NCBI GenBank assembly: GCA_044223975.1
Contig: JBGALI010000003.1
Coordinates: 272,829-336,828 of the forward strand
Length of the DNA: 64,000 nt
Direction: 5' to 3'
DNA from: CAZCPB01 sp044223975
Lineage (GTDB): Bacteria > Planctomycetota > Phycisphaerae > Phycisphaerales > UBA1924
The notes under the pieces are model-generated. The model saw nothing but the letters and a program-made list of their open reading frames with translations, was not told the DNA's origin and searched no databases. A program made the position numbers and the translations under genes. Positions 32,593 through 43,283 of this stretch are shown piece after piece (within the stretch, counting starts at the first letter, position 1; every line of letters starts with the position of its first letter).

Positions 32593-33577
32593 GCGTCCCC
32601 TTCCCCCGCCGCGCAGGGTCGATGTCGAGCGCGATGTCCAGCCACGTCGCCCCGTGCGTGAGCGACCCGGCGCTGATGCGGTCGACCCCGGTGGACGCGA
32701 TCACGGGAACCGACTCGAGCGTGACGCCGCCCGAAGCCTCGAGCTCCACGCGCGGGGCAAGGCGGTCACGCAGTGCCGCGGCACGGCGCATCGTCGCGGG
32801 CGTCATGTTGTCCAGCAGCACGATGTCGATCCGCTCGTCGCGCGGCGCCGAACGCTGGGCCTCCAGCACGCTCCGGAGCTGCGCGATCGAATCGACCTCG
32901 ACCTCGACGAACGCGGGGGCAGGCCCGGGCCGCCGGTGCGCGGCTCGGGCCACGCGGCGCACGTGCGCGCCCAGGATCTCGGGCGCAACCCCGGCGATGT
33001 GGTTGTCCTTGAGGAGCACCGCGTCGAAAAGCCCCATGCGGTGGCAGCGCCCGCCACCGCACCGCACGGCGTACTTCTCCAGCACCCGCATCCCCGGCGT
33101 CGTCTTGCGCGTGTCGTACATCGCGGCGCGCGACGAGCGGGGAAGGGCGCGGACGAACATCGATGTGCGCGTGGCGATCCCGCTGAGGCGCCCCAGCACG
33201 TTGAGCGCCGGTCGCTCGAACGCGAGAATCTCGCGCAGGGGTCCGCGGATGACGGCGAGGGTCGCGCCCCGCTTCACGCTCCGCCCGTCGCGCGACTTGA
33301 GCGTGATCGTGCAGCGCGGGGCCAGGGCCCGACGGAACTCCTCGAGCGCCGCGAGCCCGGCCGCGATCCCCGGTCCCCGCGCCACCACGCGCGCGGTCGC
33401 GCGAGCGCGGGCGGGGATGCTCGCGGCGCTGGTGATGTCGCCCGCGACGCCCAGGTCCTCATCGCGGGCGAGCAGGGCGAGCCGCCGCACAAGCCCCGTC
33501 CCGCCCAGCGCGCGGTACAGCCGCGCCGGGCTGAGCGTGCCGAGATCGGGCGATGTGCGTCCGCTGGAGCGGGCCAT
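32582..33577 (-). CDS. nadC: Nicotinate-nucleotide pyrophosphorylase (carboxylating)
   Basis: The 331-residue enzyme converts quinolinate and PRPP to nicotinate mononucleotide in de novo NAD synthesis. Recognisable elements are E-D-L-G-V-A-G-D-I-T-S, L-N-V-L-G-R-L-S-G-I-A-T, D-T-R-K-T-T-P-G-M-R, H-R-M-G-L-F-D-A-V-L-L-K-D-N-H-I and E-A-S-G-G-V-T-L-E-S. ATG at 33577 is chosen; the frame upstream is antisense to the DUF1294 gene. It is the first gene of nadC-birA. Confidence 0.95.
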   Translation of the reverse strand: MARSSGRTSPDLGTLSPARLYRALGGTGLVRRLALLARDEDLGVAGDITSAASIPARARATARVVARGPGIAAGLAALEEFRRALAPRCTITLKSRDGRSVKRGATLAVIRGPLREILAFERPALNVLGRLSGIATRTSMFVRALPRSSRAAMYDTRKTTPGMRVLEKYAVRCGGGRCHRMGLFDAVLLKDNHIAGVAPEILGAHVRRVARAAHRRPGPAPAFVEVEVDSIAQLRSVLEAQRSAPRDERIDIVLLDNMTPATMRRAAALRDRLAPRVELEASGGVTLESVPVIASTGVDRISAGSLTHGATWLDIALDIDPARRGKGTRGR

Positions 33578-33613
33578 GGAGGGCCAATCGTACTCGCGCA
33601 CGAGGATCGAGCG

Positions 33614-33919
33614 ATGTGGTACAAGAGCCGGGTGATCTGGACCGTCCTTATCGCGTGGTACGCCCTGGCCAGCGCCGCGACCCTGGTCGCGTTCTGGATC
33701 GACAAACGCCGTGCCGCGGCGGGGCAATGGAGAGTTTCCGAGCGAACGCTGCACGTCCTGGAACTCCTGGGCGGCTGGCCCGGCGCGTTCCTGGCGATGA
33801 AGGTGGTCCGCCACAAGAACCGCAAGGCGTCGTACTGGCTCGTGACCGGGCTGATCGCGGCCGCCCACGCCGCGGCGTGGGCGTGGTGGGCGTGGAGTGC
33901 CTGGAAAGTGGCGAAATGA
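33614..33919 (+). CDS. DUF1294 family small membrane protein
   Basis: A 101-residue protein with three or four hydrophobic segments. The DUF1294 signature is present: F-W-I-D-K-R-R-A near residue 28, followed by L-H-V-L-E-L-L-G-G-W-P-G-A-F-L-A-M and H-K-x-R-K-A-S-Y-W. The function of the family is unknown. ATG at 33614 follows GAGGATCGAG. It is divergent from nadC and lies 12 bases before the acetyltransferase gene, so the two are probably co-transcribed. Confidence 0.88.
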   Translation: MWYKSRVIWTVLIAWYALASAATLVAFWIDKRRAAAGQWRVSERTLHVLELLGGWPGAFLAMKVVRHKNRKASYWLVTGLIAAAHAAAWAWWAWSAWKVAK

Positions 33920-33931
33920 GAGGGTGCGAGC

Positions 33932-34486
33932 ATGAAGACCGAGCGTGAGCTGATGCTGGCGGGCGAGTTGTACCTGGCCTCGGACCCCGAACTGGTGGCG
34001 CTGCGCCGGCGGGCGCGGGCGCTGACGCGCCAGTACAACGCCTCGCGCGAGGACCAGATCGACGAGCGCCGGCTCCTGCTCCGCGACCTCCTGGGGTCGT
34101 GCGGCGAGGACACCGAGATCGAGCCGATGTTCCAGTGCGACTACGGCATCAACATCCATCTCGGCGCGCGCGTGTACATGAACTTCGGCTGCGTGATCCT
34201 GGACTGCGCGCCCGTCACGATCGGCGAGCGCACGCTGCTTGGGCCGGGCGTTCATCTTTACGCCGCGACACACCCGACCGAGCCGCGGCTGCGCGAAACG
34301 CTCCGCGAACTGGCCCGCCCCATCACCATCGGCCGCAACGCGTGGATCGGCGGCGGGGTGATCGTGTGCCCGGGCGTCACCATCGGGGACGACGCGGTGA
34401 TCGGCGCGGGGAGCGTGGTGACCAAGGACGTGCCGCGCGGGGTGATTGCCCACGGCAATCCGTGCCGCGTGGTGCGGAAGGTGTGA
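33932..34486 (+). CDS. Maltose/galactoside O-acetyltransferase family (left-handed beta-helix)
   Basis: The 184-residue protein matches the Maa/LacA/NodL family: an N-terminal helix pair (E-R-E-L-M-L-A-G-E-L-Y, R-R-A-R-A-L-T-R-Q-Y-N), hexapeptide-repeat beta-helix, the active-site region A-A-T-H-P-T with His114, and C-terminal I-G-D-D-A-V-I-G-A-G-S-V-V-T-K-D-V-P. It transfers an acetyl group from acetyl-CoA to a sugar. The specific substrate cannot be read from the sequence. Confidence 0.93.
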   Translation: MKTERELMLAGELYLASDPELVALRRRARALTRQYNASREDQIDERRLLLRDLLGSCGEDTEIEPMFQCDYGINIHLGARVYMNFGCVILDCAPVTIGERTLLGPGVHLYAATHPTEPRLRETLRELARPITIGRNAWIGGGVIVCPGVTIGDDAVIGAGSVVTKDVPRGVIAHGNPCRVVRKV

Positions 34487-34534
34487 GGTCGGAAAGTGTC
34501 GCGAGCCCGGCTTCGGCCGACTTGGCGCCACGCA

Positions 34535-35116
34535 TCACGCGTGCGGCCACAGCCACGCGAAGATCGCCCCGGTGACGAGCCCGTACACCACGCCATCGAT
34601 CACGCAGAAGACCAGGGCGCGGCACTTGGCCTGGAACCAGATCCCGTTGGGCAGGAACGCGAAGGCGTACGCGAGCACACCCGCGGTCCCGGTCAGCTGC
34701 ATGACATCGCCGAACGAGGGGCGCGAGCCCGGCAGCACCGGCCCCTGGTGCAGCGCGTGCCATGCCATGTAGGCGATCAGGAAACTCACCACCAGGTACA
34801 CCAGGAACGTGAGCACCATGCTCTTGCCCATCTTCATCCCTGGCTTCCAGTTGTTCAGGATCCCGATGGGCCCTTCCTCCATGGCCCGCTTGGCCTCGGG
34901 CGTGTTGCAGTTGGACCGATCGCCGAAGTAGGGGAACCCGTAGTTGCCCGGCGGGATGTTGAGCGCCTTCACCGCCGCCATGAACGCCTGCTCGTCGGGG
35001 AGCTTGTCGAAATCTTTCTTGTGCGTGGGCAGCGCCATCCAGATGAACGCGCTGACGATCCAGACCGCGACGGCGGAGGCGACGATCGGAAGCCACAACT
35101 GGACAAGAAATTCCAT
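34535..35116 (-). CDS. Four-helix membrane protein of unknown function
   Basis: A 193-residue protein with membrane helices near residues 5-27, 100-120, about 140-158 and 172-190. Between the first and second there is a soluble loop with the pattern P-G-N-Y-G-F-P-Y-F-G-D and G-P-I-G-I-L-N-N-W-K-P-G-M-K-M-G-K. These blocks look conserved, but I cannot assign a named family. ATG at 35116 follows CAGGAGCATCCTG. It is convergent to the acetyltransferase gene. Confidence 0.75.
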   Translation of the reverse strand: MEFLVQLWLPIVASAVAVWIVSAFIWMALPTHKKDFDKLPDEQAFMAAVKALNIPPGNYGFPYFGDRSNCNTPEAKRAMEEGPIGILNNWKPGMKMGKSMVLTFLVYLVVSFLIAYMAWHALHQGPVLPGSRPSFGDVMQLTGTAGVLAYAFAFLPNGIWFQAKCRALVFCVIDGVVYGLVTGAIFAWLWPHA

Positions 35117-35389
35117 CAGGATGCTCCTGTATTTCCCCGGCCGGACGCATCCTCACGCGCCGGAGCACGGACGTCAAACGAGACCCGCGTACGCCCGATT
35201 CAGCGTGCTCGCACGCCCGGCCGCGCCACGCCCGTCAGTTCACTGCAAACAACGCTCGTGCTCGCGGAGAACATCAGCGCAAAGGCTTGAGCGGGCTGGG
35301 TCTAGACTTTCCTGCCGCGGCGGCAACGCCCATCGCCTGATACGAATGGCCAGGTTCACAGATTGGTGGAATCGCGCGAGGAGAAAACC

Positions 35390-35671
35390 ATGAACGAGAC
35401 GAGCGGTCAGACCGGAACGCCCGGCACACCCGGCGGCGGGATTGATGAGCAGCAACTCCGCCACGCGATGCACGCCTTCAAGAAACGGCTGAAGCTCACG
35501 AGGCTCGACCAGGAGTCGTCGCTCGGCGCCGGCCGTCCGATGACCAGCGGCAAGAAATCCGACGTAACGGGCATCGTCGCTCCCCGCGAGATCCCCGTGG
35601 CGGTGTGGCAGGAACTCGTGCGGCAGAAGAAACTCAAGGATCTGGGCGGCGGTTTCTACGCGCTGCCGTGA
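35390..35671 (+). CDS. Small hypothetical protein
   Basis: A 93-residue protein with a Gly/Thr/Pro-rich start, a basic helix (L-R-H-A-M-H-A-F-K-K-R-L-K-L-T-R-L-D) and a C-terminal winged-looking segment (P-V-A-V-W-Q-E-L-V-R-Q-K-K-L-K-D-L-G-G-G-F-Y-A-L). ATG at 35390 follows GAGGAGAA, which supports it over an ATG at 35363. No domain is assigned; DNA or RNA contact is possible from the basic helix but is inference. Confidence 0.65.
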   Translation: MNETSGQTGTPGTPGGGIDEQQLRHAMHAFKKRLKLTRLDQESSLGAGRPMTSGKKSDVTGIVAPREIPVAVWQELVRQKKLKDLGGGFYALP

Positions 35672-35806
35672 TCGTGACCCGCGCCCGCCGCGGCAGGCGG
35701 TTCCGACGGAACCCCGGCGACGGCGCATCACAGCGTCGCTGAGCCGTTCGACGCCGCGGCGAGCGACACTCCCGGCGGCGCGATCGCTCGCCCGGGGGTC
35801 CGCGCG

Positions 35807-37129
35807 ATGAGCGACAATGCCGTCACCAGGTCGCGCGACCCGATCGCTGAGACCGAGCGGATCGCGTCGCTCGACACCCTCCGCGGCGTGGCGGTGCTGG
35901 GCATCTTCGTGATGAACAGCCGCAACTTCGCGCTCCCGCTCCGCCAGTTCGACAACCCGGCGTTCCCGCAGGGCCCGGCCCGGCCTGTTGAAGTGTGGGT
36001 ATGGGCGATCGAGAACCTGGTCTTCGAAGACAAGATGATCGCGATCTTCTCCATGCTTTTCGGGGCAGGGATGGTGGTCGCGGCAGAACGGGCCCTGCGC
36101 CCGGCGTGGACCCACTACAAGCGGATGTTCTGGCTGCTGGTCATCGGGCTCGCCCACGCCTTTGGACTGTGGTACGGCGACATCCTCAACACCTACGCCC
36201 TCAGCGGCATACTGCTGTACCCTCTGCGAAAACTGAAACCCGGGCTGGTCATAGGCATCGGCGTGGCGATGCTCACCGTCGCGGTGTGGGCGCGGCTGGC
36301 GCCCGCGATGAACGAATCGCTGTGGCCGGCGCCGCGCGAGTCCGCGGCTTTGGCCGCCGGCGCTGCCGCGCCATCGCCCGAGGCGACCGAGTCACGCGGC
36401 GAGCGCGTCTGGCGCGAGGCGCTCGCGGCAGAAGACGCCGCGTACCGCGGGACGTGGTGGGAACTGGCGGTGTGGCGGGCCCGGCTCAACGAGTTCTGGC
36501 ACGTCTACGGCGTGATTGATTTCAACTTCTGGCGCTGCGGCGGGTTCATGCTCATCGGCATGGGCCTGATGCGGCTGGGCGTGTTCAGCGCCGCACGCTC
36601 ATCGACCGTCTACTGGGGCATGGTGCTCGGGGGGTACGGCGCGGGGCTCGCGCTCTTTGCGCCGGGGTTCTGGCCGCTGCTGGGGCGCGCCTTGGGGCAC
36701 GCGCCGGACATGGCGCCCGAGGCCCGCCGGATGCTTGGGCTGGGCGCGTGGACCATGCGCTACTTGGCCGCCGCCGGCATCGCGATCGGGCACGTGGGGA
36801 TCGTCATGCTCGCCTGCCGCGCACCGATGCTCCGGTCCATGCTTGGCCCTCTGGCGGCGGTCGGGCGCACCGCGCTCAGCAACTACCTGGCGCAGTCCGT
36901 GGTTGCGGTGATTGTCTTTGACGGATGGGCGATGGCCCAATGGGGCAGATGGCGGATGCCCGAGATCGCCATGCTCGTCGTCGCGGTCTGGGCCGTTCAA
37001 CTCATCGTCAGCCCGCTCTGGCTGCGCTTTTGGAGGTTTGGGCCCGTCGAATGGGCGTGGCGCTCGGCCACCTACGCGGCTGTCCAGCCCATGACCCGCC
37101 ACGCGCCCGCCCCCGCCGTCGTGCGCTGA
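35807..37129 (+). CDS. DUF418 (YeiB-like) membrane protein
   Basis: The 440-residue protein has about ten membrane helices. The N-terminus has the family opening R-I-A-S-L-D-T-L-R-G-V-A-V-L-G-I-F-V-M-N, followed by F-S-M-L-F-G-A-G and, near the end, the DUF418 region with V-G-R-T-A-L-S-N-Y-L-A-Q-S and G-P-V-E-W-A-W-R. The family resembles acyltransferase-3-like membrane proteins, and its substrate is unknown. ATG at 35807 follows a GC-rich spacer with no strong ribosome-binding site. Confidence 0.92.
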   Translation: MSDNAVTRSRDPIAETERIASLDTLRGVAVLGIFVMNSRNFALPLRQFDNPAFPQGPARPVEVWVWAIENLVFEDKMIAIFSMLFGAGMVVAAERALRPAWTHYKRMFWLLVIGLAHAFGLWYGDILNTYALSGILLYPLRKLKPGLVIGIGVAMLTVAVWARLAPAMNESLWPAPRESAALAAGAAAPSPEATESRGERVWREALAAEDAAYRGTWWELAVWRARLNEFWHVYGVIDFNFWRCGGFMLIGMGLMRLGVFSAARSSTVYWGMVLGGYGAGLALFAPGFWPLLGRALGHAPDMAPEARRMLGLGAWTMRYLAAAGIAIGHVGIVMLACRAPMLRSMLGPLAAVGRTALSNYLAQSVVAVIVFDGWAMAQWGRWRMPEIAMLVVAVWAVQLIVSPLWLRFWRFGPVEWAWRSATYAAVQPMTRHAPAPAVVR

Positions 37130-37175
37130 GCCGCCCCCTTCGGCACTCGGTTTCATCGCACAGGCCCAGCACAAA

Positions 37176-37200
37176 GGGGGCCTCTAGCCCCCAATTATTT
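37176..37200 (+). terminator. Stem-loop terminator after the DUF418 gene
   Basis: GGGGGC (37176-37181) and GCCCCC (37187-37192) form a 6-bp stem around CTCTA, followed by AATTATTT, an A/T-rich stretch that contrasts with the surrounding DNA. It fits as an intrinsic terminator, though the tail is not a pure T-run. Confidence 0.6.
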
Positions 37201-37205
37201 CGGAT

Positions 37206-37222
37206 TTTGTTTCAGAAACAAA
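37206..37222. promoter_or_regulatory. 17-bp perfect palindrome, candidate operator
   Basis: TTTGTTTC-A-GAAACAAA is a perfect inverted repeat with 8-base arms. Two further GAAAC copies follow at about 37226 and 37235. It lies 37-53 bases upstream of the ATG at 37260, within the most AT-rich stretch of the region, so it overlaps the expected promoter. It is a strong candidate binding site for a dimeric regulator, possibly the gene's own product. Confidence 0.6.
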
Positions 37223-37259
37223 TTGCGAAACGAAGGAAACAGGGGTAGCATGCTCCCAG

Positions 37260-38495
37260 ATGGCACGCCACCGTGGAAAGCCCGTGGATTCCGCCCGTCC
37301 CTTCGAGGCCGAGGCTGTTGATGCGGTGCTCAATGTCCGAGATGCGTTCGCGCGCATTATCGAGCAGAAGTGTCGTGACTCCAAGGCGGTCACGACCCTG
37401 TGCGACGCTTTCGGGATCCACCGCAAGCTCGCGTGGCAGGTGAGCAAGGTCGCCTACACCACCGACGCGTTCGCGGCGGCCCGCCACATGCCCACTCCCA
37501 AGAGCGTCGGCGTGTGGCTCGAGGCCGCTCGTGCCGCGGGCGTGCCTTCCGACATGGTCGACGCGGCGCACAAGGCCGCGGACCGCTTCGAGTCGCTGGC
37601 CGAATCCCACGCGGCCAGCCGCGCCGAGCTGGAGATGCTGCTGGAATCGTGCGGCGCCGCCGGCGACCCAGCGCCCGCGGAGCGGTGGCGCGAGCAGGCG
37701 TACACCGGCAACAGCTTCGTGTGGGGGGCGCACTGCAAGGTGCTTTTGGCGCTGATGGTCCTCGTTCCCTCCGAAGATCGGGAGCGATCGTTCCACATCG
37801 CGCAGGTCCGCGGGCTCATCGGGTTCCGCCAGACGCGCCCGGGCGTGCGCTGGCTCGTGAACCAGTCGGTGGTCGCCGACGACAAGGCCCAGACCTCAAC
37901 GGGCATCCAGCGCGTCGCGCTCGATCCGTTTGCCGCGCGGGCCCACGGCGGCGTGCCCGTGCTCCCCCGCTTCTGCTCGAACCCCGTGCCGCCGCTGGAG
38001 CGCCGGCTCGCGGCCGACGGCATGGTGCACGACGAGTTCGTGGCCGGGCCCGTGGGCCAGGCGGGTGAGCGCACGCTGGTGACGGGCGAGGTGATGCGGA
38101 ACATCGGCTCGCCCTACGCCACGCCCGACGACAAGGTCGCGCACTTCGGTACCGCCGTGCGGATCCCGGCGGAGCGCCTGCACCTGGACATGTTCGTGCA
38201 CCACGCGCTTTTCGGCCCCGTGCACCGCGAGCTGCGCGTGTTCAGCGACCTGGCCTCGCCGATCGCGTTCGCCGATGCCGACGCCTTGCCCGCGGGCGAG
38301 CCCGTGACGGCGCTCGGGCGCGGTGTGCGGCTGGCCCAGACGCCCGACATCCCCGCGTACGCCGACCTGGCGTCGTCGGTGTTCGCCGGCCTGCGCGCCG
38401 ATCCCGGCGAGTTTGAGCTTTACCGGGTCCGCATGGCCTTCCCGCCGATGCCGACCACGGTGATGTTCCGGCACGATCTTCCCCCAGAGCCTTGA
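37260..38495 (+). CDS. Unknown protein with N-terminal HTH-like segment
   Basis: The 411-residue cytoplasmic protein has no signal peptide or membrane helix. Residues about 42-66 (S-K-A-V-T-T-L-C-D-A-F-G-I-H-R-K-L-A-W-Q-V) look like a helix-turn-helix. The middle is helical, and residues about 230-400 are beta-rich with conserved-looking blocks (P-V-L-P-R-F-C-S, H-L-D-M-F-V-H-H-A-L-F-G-P, R-V-R-M-A-F-P-P-M-P-T-T). I know proteins like this only as hypotheticals in planctomycetes. ATG at 37260 lies close downstream of a palindrome, suggesting tight regulation; GGGGTAGC is a weak ribosome-binding site. Confidence 0.8.
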   Translation: MARHRGKPVDSARPFEAEAVDAVLNVRDAFARIIEQKCRDSKAVTTLCDAFGIHRKLAWQVSKVAYTTDAFAAARHMPTPKSVGVWLEAARAAGVPSDMVDAAHKAADRFESLAESHAASRAELEMLLESCGAAGDPAPAERWREQAYTGNSFVWGAHCKVLLALMVLVPSEDRERSFHIAQVRGLIGFRQTRPGVRWLVNQSVVADDKAQTSTGIQRVALDPFAARAHGGVPVLPRFCSNPVPPLERRLAADGMVHDEFVAGPVGQAGERTLVTGEVMRNIGSPYATPDDKVAHFGTAVRIPAERLHLDMFVHHALFGPVHRELRVFSDLASPIAFADADALPAGEPVTALGRGVRLAQTPDIPAYADLASSVFAGLRADPGEFELYRVRMAFPPMPTTVMFRHDLPPEP

Positions 38496-38562
38496 GGTGG
38501 GTGACGCCGGCGCGGTGTCGCGCGGGCGATGTTTTTCGGGTTTCTTCCAGGGAGTAGCAGCG

Positions 38563-39249
38563 ATGAAGACGACGACGGCGATTCTGGGACTTGTGGCGAC
38601 GGCGGGCACCGCGCTCGCGACCACGACGGTGAGCCACTACGACGACCTGACGGAGAGCTTCCTCGGCACGGGGTTCACCTACGACGGCGTGAACTACCGC
38701 GACTGCAACGGCGTCGGGGGCGTCTTCCCCGACGGCAGCACGTTCAACTCGGGCGACGTGGGCAATAACTTCATCATCGAGAACGCGACCCTGCTCTACA
38801 ACGACTTCCCCGCCTGGGGCAGCCCGAGCAACGCGCTCACCTTCGGCACGTCGTACATCGTCGGCAACAACCTCTCGCTGGGCGCGTTCGTCACGGCGTG
38901 GATGGACCTGCCGCAGGTCGCCAACTCGATCGGCATGCAGATGGCGTTCTACGAGAACGGCCCGTGGGGCGGCATCGAGTTCCACCTCGACGCCTACCGC
39001 AACGGCAACCTCGTGGGCAGCAACTCGTTCACGCTCAGCGACCACGGCGGGCGCGACAACATCGCGTTCAACACGCTCGGTGTCGCCGGCGTCGAGTTTG
39101 ACTCGTGCCACCTCTACGCGTCGTACAACGGCCAGTACTCGGCCCCGCGCCTGCTCGTCGACGACCTGACCATCTCGTACGTGCCCGCCCCCACGACCCT
39201 CGCGGGCTTCGCCGGTCTTGCGGGCCTGGGCCTGCGTCGCCGCCGCTGA
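38563..39249 (+). CDS. Secreted protein with PEP-CTERM-like sorting tail
   Basis: The 228-residue protein has a signal peptide (T-A-I-L-G-L-V-A-T-A-G-T-A-L-A), a beta-sandwich body (G-G-I-E-F-H-L-D-A-Y-R-N-G-N-L-V-G, V-A-G-V-E-F-D-S) and a C-terminal tail made of V-P-A-P-T-T, a 12-residue hydrophobic segment and R-R-R-R. This is the PEP-CTERM architecture with PAP in place of PEP, common in Planctomycetota. It should be processed by an exosortase and end up at the cell surface or in the matrix. ATG at 38563 follows GGGAG. Confidence 0.87.
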   Translation: MKTTTAILGLVATAGTALATTTVSHYDDLTESFLGTGFTYDGVNYRDCNGVGGVFPDGSTFNSGDVGNNFIIENATLLYNDFPAWGSPSNALTFGTSYIVGNNLSLGAFVTAWMDLPQVANSIGMQMAFYENGPWGGIEFHLDAYRNGNLVGSNSFTLSDHGGRDNIAFNTLGVAGVEFDSCHLYASYNGQYSAPRLLVDDLTISYVPAPTTLAGFAGLAGLGLRRRR

Positions 39250-39292
39250 TCCGCTGCGGCGCACCGTTCGCCAAACCGATCCCCTCCTTTGC

Positions 39293-39337
39293 AATCGCCG
39301 TCGTTGCCCCTCTCCGGCAACGACGGCGATTTCTTTG
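39293..39337. terminator. Bidirectional terminator hairpin
   Basis: AATCGCCGTCGTTGCC (39293-39308) and its exact complement (39316-39331) form a 16-bp stem with a 7-base loop. It is followed by TTCTTT on the plus strand and by AAAGGAGG context on the minus strand. It lies between the convergent PEP-CTERM gene and the lipoprotein gene and should end transcripts from both. Confidence 0.8.
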
Positions 39338-39353
39338 GCAGGGCGGTGAAGCG

Positions 39354-39947
39354 TCACGGAGCCGCGGGGCTCGCCACCGCGCGCACCACCCGCCGCAGGT
39401 CGCCCAGCGCCTCCTCGGTCGCGGGCCCCCGCGCCGACCAGTACACGCGGCCCTCCCGGTCCACCAGCCCGACCCAGATCTGCTCGGGATTCTCGATGCC
39501 CGCCAGTTCGCGGAACTTCGAGGTGTCGGTGTAGATCGTCACCGTGCGCTCGCGAGCCCCAAAGTCCGGGATGCCGCTCCGCATCCCACCGTCGATCCAG
39601 CCGCGGGCAACGCCCCACGCGCCCGAGATGGTGGGCATTTCGTAGTACTCGACGTTGGCGTGGTCCGCGATGATCTGGCGAGCCGTGGGGAGCCACGTGT
39701 CGACCTGCGACTGCTGGCCCCGGTAGAACGCGACCAGCAGCACGTTGAACGGCGCGTCGAGGTCCGCGGGAATGGTGAAGGCACGGTTGCTCAGGCTCTC
39801 GCCCTTGACCGTGGGAAACACCGGCGCGGCGGGATCAAACGTCCGGCCCGTGACGGGCGTGCCGCAGCCGGGGACGAGGAGAAAAAGGGCCGAGGCCAGA
39901 GCAATGCCCGCGGCAGCGCCGAGCACGAGCGTGGTCATGGGTTGCAT
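39354..39947 (-). CDS. Putative lipoprotein with thioredoxin-like (ATP10-like) domain
   Basis: The 197-residue product starts with a hydrophobic signal (T-L-V-L-G-A-A-A-G-I-A-L-A-S-A-L-F-L-L-V-P) ending at G-C-G-T, a lipoprotein-type cysteine. The remainder has a thioredoxin-like pattern: F-N-V-L-L-V-A-F-Y-R-G-Q-Q-S-Q-V-D-T-W, then E-Y-Y-E-M-P-T-I and Q-I-W-V-G-L-V-D-R-E-G-R-V-Y-W. It resembles ATP10-type proteins rather than classic thioredoxins and has no CxxC. ATG at 39947 or 39938 are both possible. Confidence 0.72.
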   Translation of the reverse strand: MQPMTTLVLGAAAGIALASALFLLVPGCGTPVTGRTFDPAAPVFPTVKGESLSNRAFTIPADLDAPFNVLLVAFYRGQQSQVDTWLPTARQIIADHANVEYYEMPTISGAWGVARGWIDGGMRSGIPDFGARERTVTIYTDTSKFRELAGIENPEQIWVGLVDREGRVYWSARGPATEEALGDLRRVVRAVASPAAP

Positions 39948-40029
39948 ACCGGTCACGTTCGACGGGAATGCAAAGCCGGATTCACGCCTGGGCGAACGCC
40001 GCGATTCTCCGGGAAAGTCCGCGGACTTC

Positions 40030-41865
<1,836 letters not shown>

Positions 41866-41987
41866 GGGGAGTAGTTTATGGGAGGGCAAGGCGCCGGGGA
41901 ATGGCAACCGGAGAGATCGACCGGAGCCATCGCGGGACCGTCGTCAAAGGGATTCCCGCCGACGGCCGCTGGATACTGTCTAGACGC

Positions 41988-43274
41988 ATGGACGACCGGG
42001 TTCCCACCTCGTCGCTTCCGGCAAGCGTGCCCCTGATCGAGGGGCCCTTCGCCTCACTGGCCATCGCCCTGCTCCTGGGATTGCTGGTCGGCATGCAGCG
42101 CGAGCGAACCAACTCGCGGATCGCGGGAGTACGCACGTTCGCTCTCATCACCCTGCTGGGCGCGGGCTCCGCCCTTGCCGCGGGATACCTCGGGGCCGGC
42201 GCGTGGCTGGTCCCGGCCGCGTTCCTGGGCCTGGCGGCGATGCTTGTGGCCGCCAATCTTCCCGGGCGCGGCGGAGAGCCGCAGGACCCCGGCATCACCA
42301 CGGAGGCCGCCGCCCTGGTCATGTTCTGCGTCGGCGCCATGCTCGGCGCCGGCCAGCGCGAGATCCCCGCGGCCATCGGCGGCAGCGTCGCAATCCTCCT
42401 CCAGCTCAAGCAGGGCCTGCACGGCTTCGTGAACCGGCTGGGCGACCGCGACGTCCGCGCCATCATGCAGTTCGCCCTCGTCAGCGCCGTGATCCTTCCC
42501 GTCGTGCCCGACCGCGTGATGGGCCCCTACTCGGTCCTCAACCCCCACCAGATCTGGCTCATGGTCGTCCTCATCGTCGGCGTGAGCCTGGGCGCGTACA
42601 TCGCGTACAAGTTCCTCCGCGCCCGCTCGGGAAACCTGCTCGCGGGGCTGCTGGGCGGGTTGATCTCAAGCACCGCGACCACCGTGAGCTTCGCGCGGCG
42701 CACGCGCGAAGCGCCCGACACCGCCCCCGCGGCGGTGCTCGTCATCGTCATCGCCTCCGCCGTCGTGTACGCGCGGGTGCTCGTGCTGACCTCCGTCGCC
42801 GCCCCGGCGTCCTTCCGCGCCGTCGGCACGCCCGTGGCGTTCATGCTGCTGGTGATGGTCGCGCTCGCCGCGGCAGTCTGGCGCCGCACGGGCGACGGAT
42901 CACCTGCGATGCCCGAGCAGGAGAACCCCAGCGACCTGCGGCCGGCGCTCATGTTCGGCGCGATCTACGCGGCTGCCCTGCTGGCCGCCGCCGCGGCACG
43001 CGACTGGTTCGGTGACCGCGGCCTCTACACCGTCGCCACGATCGCCGGGCTGGTCGACATGGACGCCATCACCCTCTCGACCAGCCGCCTCACCCAGTCC
43101 GGCACGCTCGACCCGGCCCAGGCGTGGCGCGCCATCGTGCTGGCGTCGATGTCCAACATGGTCTTCAAGGGCGCCGCCGCGTGGGTGATAGGCGGCTCGC
43201 GACTCGGCAAGCGCCTGGCCGTGGTGTTCGGCATCGCGATCGCCGCGGGGCTGGCGCTGATGTGGCTGTGGTGA
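41988..43274 (+). CDS. MgtC/SapB-type membrane protein with DUF4010
   Basis: The 428-residue protein has about twelve membrane helices. The N-terminal MgtC motif G-L-L-V-G-M-Q-R-E-R-T and G-V-R-T-F-A-L-I is clear; the C-terminal part fits DUF4010 (G-G-L-I-S-S-T-A-T-T-V-S-F-A-R-R and A-G-L-V-D-M-D-A-I-T-L-S). Transport or magnesium-linked roles are suggested for the family but not proven. ATG at 41988 is divergent from the mutase gene across 122 bases and the gene is convergent with the ACT gene. Confidence 0.92.
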   Translation: MDDRVPTSSLPASVPLIEGPFASLAIALLLGLLVGMQRERTNSRIAGVRTFALITLLGAGSALAAGYLGAGAWLVPAAFLGLAAMLVAANLPGRGGEPQDPGITTEAAALVMFCVGAMLGAGQREIPAAIGGSVAILLQLKQGLHGFVNRLGDRDVRAIMQFALVSAVILPVVPDRVMGPYSVLNPHQIWLMVVLIVGVSLGAYIAYKFLRARSGNLLAGLLGGLISSTATTVSFARRTREAPDTAPAAVLVIVIASAVVYARVLVLTSVAAPASFRAVGTPVAFMLLVMVALAAAVWRRTGDGSPAMPEQENPSDLRPALMFGAIYAAALLAAAAARDWFGDRGLYTVATIAGLVDMDAITLSTSRLTQSGTLDPAQAWRAIVLASMSNMVFKGAAAWVIGGSRLGKRLAVVFGIAIAAGLALMWLW

Positions 43275-43283
43275 GCCCGGACC

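Noticed and set aside
33578..34531. Minus-strand extension of nadC into the DUF1294 and acetyltransferase genes
   Set aside because: The nadC domain begins at 33577; the extension is antisense to two recognised families.
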